Positions 56,269 through 64,000 of a stretch of 64,000 nucleotides of DNA are shown here, in pieces. How positions within the stretch are numbered: position 1 is the stretch's first letter; each line of letters opens with the position of its first letter. The stretch spans positions 39,986,605 to 40,050,604 of the forward strand of contig NC_045130.1 in NCBI RefSeq assembly GCF_007655135.1, written 5' to 3'. Under the pieces are notes generated by a model that saw only the letters and a program-made list of their open reading frames with translations, did not search any database and had not been told where the DNA came from. This DNA is from Punica granatum. Taxonomy: Eukaryota; Streptophyta; Magnoliopsida; Myrtales; Lythraceae. Made by a program: the position numbers and the translations under genes.

Positions 56269-59200
56269 TCAAGAGCTGCAAACACCCAACTTGTCCCTTA
56301 ATGTTTTAAAACGACCAGCACTAAGGGACTTAGTAAATATATCTGCAATTTGGTCTTCTGAGCTGCAGTACAGCAGCTTTACTTCACCTGTCTACTGCAT
56401 TTCTCTAAGAACATAATACTTGATCTTGAAATGTTTGGTTCTTCCATGAAACACTGGGTTCAATGAGATGGCTAAGGCAGCTTGATTGTCTACAAACACT
56501 CCTGTGCTTCCCTCTTACTTTAAATGCAAATCTTCCATCAGTTTCCTTAGCCACACTGCTTGATTCACTGCTGATGTAGCTGCAATGAACTTAACTTCAG
56601 CAGTCGATTGGGCAACCAATTCTTGCTTCCTTGAGCACCAAGAGAAACATGCTGACCCAAACATAAAGCAGTAACCAGATGTACTCTTCATGTCATCTAA
56701 TGAGCCACCCCAATCACTATCAGAATAACCGAACAGCTCAAACTTCTCAACTCTGCTGAACTTGATCCCAAATGCAAGTGTTCCCTTCAGGTATCTCAAT
56801 ACTCTTTTTGCAGCAATCATATGAGTTTCACTGGCACAATTAAGAAACCTGGATAAAACACTTACTGAGTACATTATGTCTGGTCTAGAAGAGGTGATAT
56901 ACATCAAACATCCAACTAAGCTCCTGTACTGCTTCCCATCTGCAGGGTCTCCTCCATCCATCTTCTGAAGTTTCTCCTTCTGGTTCATTGGAGTGCTCAC
57001 ACTCTTGCATTCCTCCATATTGAACCTCTTTAGAACCTCCTTTACATATTTCTTCTGGCATAAGAACACCTCATTCTGTCCCTGCTTGATCTCCATGCCC
57101 AGAAAATAATGCATCTAACCAAGATCAGTCATTTCAAACTGATCCATCATGTCTCTCTTGAATGCTTCAATTAGAGCAGCATTACTTCCCGTCACCAACA
57201 TATCATCAACATAAAGAGAGACTATAATCAGTTCAGTTTCAGATTTCTTCACATAGAGGGTGGCTTCACTTAGACTCTTGATGAAGCCTAAGGTCAGTAG
57301 ATAATCATCTATCTTACTGTACCATGCTCTAGGGGCTTGCTTCAGTCCATAAAGAGCCTTCTTCAACAGATAAACCTTATCTTCTTGGTCTGGAATAATG
57401 AAGCCTTCTGGTTGTTCAACATAAATTTCTTCTTCCAACACTCCATTCAAAAATGCTGATTTTACATCTAGTTGAAATACCTTCCAATTCTGCTGGGCTG
57501 AAATGGCTAGCAGCATTCTAATTGTATCTAATCTAGCGACAGGTGCAAATGTTTCTGAAAAATCAATTTCCCATACCTGAGCATATCCCTTCACCACCAA
57601 TCTAGCTTTGTACTTATTTATCGAGCCATCAGGATTGAGCTTTGTCCTAAAGACCCACTTGACTCTAATTACTCTTCTATTAGTAGGCTTCTCAACCAGC
57701 TCCCAAGTTTGATTCTTCTCAATCACGGCCAATTCTTCTTTCATGGCTTCTATCCATTTTTCATCATTCTTAGCTTCCTCAAATCCTGCAGGTTCTAGAA
57801 CAGCCACATTGCACCTCTGGTATATATTAGTCAAAGATCTCGTACCTCTAATTGGAACATCATCCACCAGCTCAGTAGGGTCAAGTAGAACCTGTTCTTC
57901 TCTGGTCCCCTCCTTTTCTGTCCAGTCCCATTTCTCATCTTCTAAAAATTGAACATCCCTGCTGATAACAACCTTCTTCGTATATGGATGATATACTCTA
58001 TAGGCCTTAGATATCAAGCTGTAGCCTACAAAGATTCCCTGCTCACTCTTCTCTTCCAGCTTGTTCCTCTTGACCTGTGGAACATGAGAAAAACATAGGC
58101 AGCCAAATACTTTCAAATTCTTCATATTTGGCTTCCTATCAAACCAAGCTTCAAATGGTGTCTTTTTCTCCAATACTCTCGTAGGCAGTCTATTTAGCAA
58201 GAACACAGCAGTATTTGCTGCTTCAGCCCAGAACTCCTTTGGTAGAGACTTCTCATGTAGCATACACCTCGTCATCTCCATAATGGTTCTATTTTTCCTC
58301 TCACTTACTCCATTTTGCTGCGGTGAATATGGAGCAGTGAGCTGATGCTCTATCCCAGCTTCCTCACAGAAATTATTGAACCTTTGAGAGGTGTATTCAG
58401 TCCCATTATCAGATCTAATGACCTGTATCTTACAGCTACTTTGATTCTCCACCCAAGTCTTAAACTTGAAAAACACTTCAGCAACTTCAGTCTTTTACTT
58501 CAAGAAATAAATCCAACACATTCTAGTGAAATCATCAATGAAAATGATGAAATACCTGCTACCATTCAATGAGGGAGCTGATTGAGGTCCACACAAATCA
58601 GTGTGAATGAGCTGCAACTTTTTAGTAGCCCTCCAGGTTGAGTTTCTGAAAGGTAACCTGGTCTGCTTGCCTGTTAAGCAAGCTGTGCATGTTGATCTCG
58701 GCTCCTCCTGTCTTGGTAATCCCATTGCCATGTCATTCTTCTGCATGTATTGCAGTCCTTTGTCGTGGAAATGCCCCATTCTCTTATGCCATAAATCAAT
58801 CTCACTAACCTGACACTTGAATGCCACTTGCTCTTCTTCTAATGGATTCAGCGAGAAGCTCTTCTTTTTCATCTTTATTTTGAACAATTCTTGACCTTTT
58901 GAGTCGAGAATCAAGCATTTGCCCTCTTCAAAAAACACCTTGGATCCCTTTTCTAACAGCTGCCCTACACTCAGCAAGTTTTGATCAATGTGAGGCACAA
59001 ATAGCACCTCTGATATCAGCTTAACTCCTGCACAACTCTCTATAGCTACTGTCCCTTTGCCTCTTACTTCCAGAAATTCTCCATTCCCAATCCTCACTTT
59101 GGACTTTAATGATTTGTCAAGATCCCTAAAGAGCCCTTCATCATTAGTCATATGATTAGTACAGCCACTGTCGACCAACCAACTGTCTGATAAGGTTGCT

Positions 59201-60234
59201 GATGAGAAACATGAAGCTACAAACAACTGATCTTCTTCTTGTTGAGCTGCAGCATGAGCTCCACTTTGTTGTTGTTGCTTTCCTTCTCTGCAGAACCTTT
59301 CTATGTGTCCCATTAAATTACACTTCCTGCACTTCACATCTGGTCTTCTCCAACACTTGAAGTGTGGATGATTATGTTTCCCACAGTGCTTACAAGCAGA
59401 GATCTTGCTCGTATTCCCTGCACCACTGTCCTTTGCAGCAGCTTCTGAACCACTACTGCCTCCATTCTTCTTTCCCTTTCCTTTCTTATCCTTTCCCCAC
59501 TCATTCTGCTGCCATTTGGCCTTCAAGGCTCCCTCACAGCTCCCTTCTTGCCTCATTAGCCTCCTCTACTCTTGTGCTTCAAGTGCACTTATCAGCTCCA
59601 TTACTTTCAGTTGGGAGAGATCTTTAGAGTTCTCGAGAGAAGCAATAGTTGCCTCATATCTTTCAGGCACAGAGACAAGAATCTTTTGCACTAATCTACT
59701 GTCAGATAAATCAGTGCCAAGGATCCTTACCTGATTTGCTATCTCGATAAGCTTGTTTGAGTACCATTTGATGGACTCAGACTCCTTCATCTGCATTCTC
59801 TCAAACTCCCTGATTAAATTCAGCACCTTCATACCCTTGATCCTCTCATTTCCCCTGTATTCAACCTCTAGAAAGTCCCAGATCTCCTTAGCTGAACCAA
59901 GAACCATGATCCTTGTGAAAATAGCTGGTGAAACAGCAGCATACAAGCAAGCTTTTGCCTTTGCCTTCTTGGTAACTCTCTCTTTGTGAATCTTAATCTG
60001 ATTGATGGTTGGGTTATTGGGAAGTGGAGCCACTTCGTAGTCTTGCTCGACTGCTTCCCAAAAGTCACACCCCTCCATGTAGGCTTGCATTCGAACAGCC
60101 CAAGCATGGTAATTTTCTCCATCAAACACAGGAGGAGCAAGAGCAGACATGGTGCTTGATCCTGATTCCATGTCACTCAAATTCTCACGTGTATCCCTCG
60201 GGTTCACTCGGTGTTTTTGGGTCTCTCGTTTCAC
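56269..60234 (-). pseudogene. Copia gag-pol polyprotein, interrupted by five in-frame stops
   Basis: One reading frame of 1322 codons runs from 60234 to a terminal TGA at 56269-56271 without an indel. Gag (59569-60234) has a typical UBN2-like body. Two CCHC zinc knuckles follow (near 59354-59395 and 59289-59330), then protease DSG (near 59168), the integrase zinc and catalytic regions (about 58770-58280), reverse transcriptase with YVDD (near 57203) and RNase H (about 56790-56530). Premature stops are TAG at 59566-59568, TAA at 58495-58497, TAG at 57115-57117, TAA at 56515-56517 and TAG at 56392-56394. They separate gag from pol, cut integrase and end reverse transcriptase before RNase H. At least four could come from a Gln codon by one C-to-T change. 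The copy is non-autonomous. Confidence 0.9.
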
Positions 60235-60261
60235 TCACTCACAGGTCCCTCAAGAAGTAAA

Positions 60262-60273
60262 GCTTTGATACCA
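60262..60273 (-). other. Copia primer binding site (initiator tRNA-Met type)
   Basis: On the minus strand it reads TGGTATCAAAGC, one base from the usual TGGTATCAGAGC, one base inside the 5' LTR. Confidence 0.8.
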
Positions 60274-60274
60274 C

Positions 60275-60571
60275 TGTTGTTCTCTTTTACTGAAAAACAG
60301 CTGAAAAAGAAGAAGCAGAGTAGAGAGAACGCAGAGAAAAAAAACAGTTCTATTTTTGAGGAAGAAGAATAGGATATACTTTCATTGATTAACTGCATTA
60401 TATAAAAACAAATGAGCTGAACAACCTCAGCTTTCTTTTCCCACTAACTTAGCAACAACTTAACTGCTTCCTAAATACATGGCCTAGTGCTATGACTGAT
60501 TCAACTAAAGCAACTGAACATTAAAACAAAATATCAAAAATAGAAATTGCAGCCTTGAGACATAACTGACA
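60275..60571 (-). repeat. Copia long terminal repeat (5' LTR in element orientation)
   Basis: 297 bases, apparently identical to 55959-56255; followed outside by the CATGG duplication. Confidence 0.95.
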
Positions 60572-60576
60572 CATGG
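60572..60576. other. Copia target-site duplication, right copy
   Basis: CATGG matches 55954-55958 on the other side of the element. Confidence 0.95.
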
Positions 60577-63500
60577 CCTGTTTGCGGCACTGCGCCGGCC
60601 AGCCTTTCACATGACCTCTGCTGAGCAGCACCAGCAGTAGCATGAAACCAAAGTAACTAACAGCTCCCTGCAGTGTCCTACATCTCTGATTAATTAGACT
60701 GATTAATCATCATCGTTCTCGCCGTTGAATCAAATGGCACTATAGTAATCTCCATTAATAACCTGTTATCTCTTCCCTAGCTTATATATTACATTACCAA
60801 CAGAAAGATTAATAAATAAAGACAGGGCTAGAGCGGGCTCTCTCCCGACCTGCTTAATTAAGCTTAATAAGTAAAATAATTTCACACAACGGACGGGTAT
60901 GAAAGACTAGTTAAAAGAGCAAAAGTTTCATTTTTATTTAAATTTTGTCCGCAGAGAAAGGATAATAGGCAAACTAATTTATCTCACTTCCAGAAATACA
61001 CATATATTGCTGATGTAACAGAGGGAGAGATGTAGAGCACATTCCGTCTTAGATTAGTTAATTGGATCAGATTACATAGATCAATTAGAGGTTGTCCATG
61101 GGGCGAGCTATACTTAACTAAACAAAAAAAAAGAAAAAAGAAAGGAAAATCAAATTAGAGGGATGCATGCATGCAAATCCATCGATCTTACTGCATGCAT
61201 ACATGCTAGCTTGCTCTTGATTCTTGATCGATCGGGACATCGGAAGGCAGTTAGCAATTAGCTAGCTAGCAGTATTGGTGCTGAAATTGAGCCATGCTTG
61301 ATTTATGATATCTTGAAAAAAGGTGCTTAAAAAAGAAAAGGGGGGCAAAAAACAGCTGAGGGGAGACAGATTAATTTTACGTTACTTTCTACATACCTAG
61401 CTTAGCTAGCTAGTTCATTGGACAACTTGATCATGAAGTATTATTAATAATTGAGAATATTATTGTTAAATAAATGTATATATACCCATATGTGCGGTAT
61501 ATATGAGATATATGCACTTATAGCTATACCTAATTTCTTTAAATTTAGGTAGCACAAGGTGGACTCTTGGCTCACGAAATTGACAATGTTCATACATATA
61601 CAAAATTATATATTAACTATCACAAATATGCAGTACGAGATTAGTTATATATACAAAATACAGAAGTGCTTCCCATTAATAGACAAAAGAACACTTCCAC
61701 TAGAAATGTCCAAGCTCCCAATTCCAATGCATATCGCCATCACCACCACCGCCACCATCATCATATATGTTCTTGAATAATCTTTAATGTCCTTTCTTCT
61801 GTTGTCTTTTTTCTTTCTTTTATCCCCCTTATTTTGTAAGTCCTCTGATTCCGATTCTGATACGGCTGCAACTAGGGAGACTACAAGCCACCGGGCTGTA
61901 TATATGTGTATATATATATCTATTAGATAATACTGGATATACACTTTGACTAATACATTGCTCTTGTCTGTTTATTTTTGGTCCCTCGTCACTCTAATGC
62001 ATATATATAGCTATACATATACATGGATGTATGTGTCTGCGTGTACGCACTTACAGCTTTGTCCTATACTCTTTTCATCACTCTAATATAAATGATATGA
62101 CGATCCGTCGTGGATACTTTTTTTCTAAAACTAAAACCTATATATGTCTACTAGATTCGCTTAATTTTATCTTTCGACCATGAAATAATTATATAGGTGC
62201 AGTGCAGCCATATACTAAATCGGGATAAAGGTGATCGTGACGGATTTATCTCGATCCAACCAGTAAAATGTACTGAATATATATATTTTCTTTTCTTTTT
62301 CTTTTGTTTCTTCTTATCTCTTAATTAATTCGCTAATTAACTTATATGATTGGACGAAAAAGTTTTATTATTCTTTTCTTGATATATTTATTATATATGT
62401 GTTTGAGCTTCAACCCCAAACACACACACATATATATACATGTATACTTATCGAAATCAAGTCATAACAAGTATTTGCATACATGGCCGAGTTTCCGGGG
62501 TGTAAACAGTTCAGGTGGGTCGAGTTTCCGGCTTTGTTTTTGGCTCCCGAGTATTTTCGGGTTGGGCATTTTGGAGGCAAAACCCAGCCAAAGAACCAAG
62601 TAAGTATGAAAATACCTTTTTCACTAAAAAAAAAAGAGAGTATGAAAATACCTCCACCAAAAAAAGAATGAAAGAAAGAAAAAACCGACCACTATTGGGT
62701 CGATTTCTCGGATAACCTGAGTTCATAGATTAAAATAAGCTCGGAAGGAGGCCGCGCTCCGCCACCGGTCTCCAACAACTCTTTTTTGTCAATAATTAAA
62801 ATTTCATATAATTGAAGTATGAGAACCGATATTAGTAATATTGAAAAGTATAATAATAAATTAATATAGCGTGACTCATTTTAAAAACTGATTGAACACT
62901 CTAATTTCGAACTTGTTTCAATTTTGTGTACATACGTTAACATGGAGGGAAAATAAATAAGAAACTTAAAAAAATGATATTATAAGATAAGCATGAAAAT
63001 GCAAAAGCTTATAATTTTAAAAATAATGATTACATAGTTTTAATTTGAAAGAGAGAAAAAAATGACGAATGTATTTGAATAAAAAGTGCAAGATTAGAGT
63101 GATAAAGTTCAAAAAAATTAACAATTGTAGTAAGTTATAGAAATAAATTGAAAATTATAATAAAGTAAACATTTTGAAGGAAGGTCCCCAAAGTCATATG
63201 GCTCCTTAGAATTAAGATGGACAGATATTAATGTTAAGTAAGGAAGATAAAATATATTTTTCAAGTATTAGGTGGTTAAAAATCTATGTAAATGGTTTTT
63301 ATTAATTAGTTATGCTTTATATTATATTGCATGTTTAAAAGGGTAAAACAAATAATTAGAAGAATTAAATAAACAAATCAAGAAAAAAGAAGGGAAAAGA
63401 AGAGAATATAGGAAATTATGTACCAGTATTTCTTTTAACCTTATCATAGAGCTATTACAATATCACAATTCTTATAGTCGCATGATAATGTTTATATGCT

Positions 63501-64000
63501 TATTAAGTATAATATTTATATATTTATGTTGTTACTTCTTACATTACTAGTGCGTTTGGTAACGGAGTATGATTATGATTTTATTTGATTTCAAGGGATA
63601 AAGACAAAGTAGTTGGGAAAATTTATTATTAAATTGAAGAAGATAAAAAAAATTAATTGTATTGTTGAATCGAGGAAAAAATAATGAATAGTTGAAAAAA
63701 TTTAGTATTAAAAATTTAATTATGGATAAGAAAAAACATGCGAGAGAATTTATTATTAAATTGAAAAAAAGATAAAAAGTAATTATTGTATTATTGAATT
63801 GAGGGAAAAGTAAAGTTAAATTAAACTTAACTCGGTTTTCAAACGGAGCAGACAATACTATACTATAATTTTCTTGCTAAACACCTATATTGCCAAATAA
63901 AGTACCAAATGCAATCTACGAACAAAATTTAGTTTGGAAGTATTATTTTAAATGTATGAATACTTGAGTTTATAAATAAATTTAATGAAATAAACTTATT
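60577..64000. other. AT-rich intergenic DNA to the window end
   Basis: No gene is recognisable. The region has GCTAGCTA-like and TATATA-rich stretches (61.2-62.4 kb), a GC-richer segment with CGGGTTGGG words near 62480-62600, and a possible transposon at 63550-63885. All open frames are short and low complexity. Confidence 0.6.
63550..63885. mobile_element. Candidate small TIR element with an internal direct repeat
   Basis: GTGCGTTTGGTAACG at 63550 and, reversed, GGTGTTTAGCAAG at 63873-63885 are imperfect inverted ends. Inside, AATTTATTATTAAATTGA occurs at 63620 and again 127 bases later at 63747, with related flanks. The family is unknown and the ends are uncertain. Confidence 0.3.

Larger units (their letters stand above)
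55959..60571 (-). mobile_element. Complete Ty1/Copia LTR retrotransposon, recently inserted
   Basis: Two 297-base long terminal repeats, 55959-56255 and 60275-60571, start TGTTG and end GACA and look identical by eye. The flanks carry the same 5-base target duplication, CATGG (55954-55958 and 60572-60576). Inside, on the minus strand, come the primer binding site, one gag-pol frame in Copia order (gag, protease, integrase, reverse transcriptase, RNase H) and a polypurine tract. Total length is 4613 bases. The coding frame has five in-frame stops and no frameshift, so the copy cannot make its full polyprotein. Confidence 0.95.

Noticed and set aside
56269..60234. Stop-codon reassignment (TAG/TAA read as Gln) to explain the Copia stops
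   Set aside because: Host genes in the window end normally at TAA, TAG and TGA (XPO1 at TAA, NDUFS6 at TAG, NAA60 at TAA), so the genetic code is standard.
60880..60916. Helitron 3' end at GACTAGT near 60910
   Set aside because: CTAGT occurs, but there is no hairpin before it.

Overview
The window is nuclear DNA from a core eudicot plant; the species was not identified. The evidence is nine intron-rich genes with plant-type products, GT-AG introns with AT-rich interiors, very AT-rich intergenic DNA, and typical plant transposable elements (Copia, TRIM, Helitron, MULE-like and hAT-like). I built the gene models by joining exons at splice sites and checking codon phase across every junction. 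Family assignments rest on my memory of the families, because no search could be run.

Layout. 1-2.1 kb is repeat-bearing intergenic DNA with a tRNA-like relic. 2.1-3.9 kb holds a UGT78-type flavonoid 3-O-glycosyltransferase (+). 4.0-4.5 kb is a small hAT-like element. 5.4-15.1 kb is a 31-exon exportin-1 (XPO1/CRM1) gene (-); its first exon lacks one base beside a 52-base G run. 16.3-18.8 kb is the ERD2 K/HDEL receptor (+), divergent from XPO1. 19-24 kb is a layered block of Helitron and MULE-like elements. 24.2-26.6 kb is complex I subunit NDUFA12 (+). 28.5-32.7 kb is a VGT1-type vacuolar sugar transporter (+). 33.7-38.9 kb is a long P-type PPR gene (+). 38.9-42 kb is repeat-rich. 42.0-43.8 kb is complex I subunit NDUFS6 (+). 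44.8-48.7 kb is the mitochondrial AAA ATPase ATAD3 (-). 49-52.2 kb is AT-rich with tandem repeats, a MULE-like element and a TRIM. 54.1-55.5 kb is a NAA60-type N-acetyltransferase (+). 55.96-60.57 kb is a complete Copia retrotransposon (-) with apparently identical LTRs and a CATGG target duplication, but five in-frame stops. 60.6-64 kb is AT-rich with no gene seen.

How the genes relate. They are separate housekeeping and metabolic genes, not an operon. Three encode mitochondrial proteins. Two of these, NDUFA12 and NDUFS6, act together late in complex I assembly. From memory, XPO1, NDUFA12, VGT1, NDUFS6 and ATAD3 match Arabidopsis At3g03110, At3g03100, At3g03090, At3g03070 and At3g03060 in the same relative order. 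UGT78, XPO1, VGT, ATAD3 and NAA60 match the duplicate block At5g17050-At5g16800. The window therefore looks like an unfractionated version of an old conserved block.

The points most worth a second look are the one-base deletion in XPO1 exon 1, the Copia copy that is both young and already broken, the NDUFA12/NDUFS6 linkage, the PSPG-box substitution and polythreonine tract in the UGT, and three GC-AG introns. I found no wholly new system.
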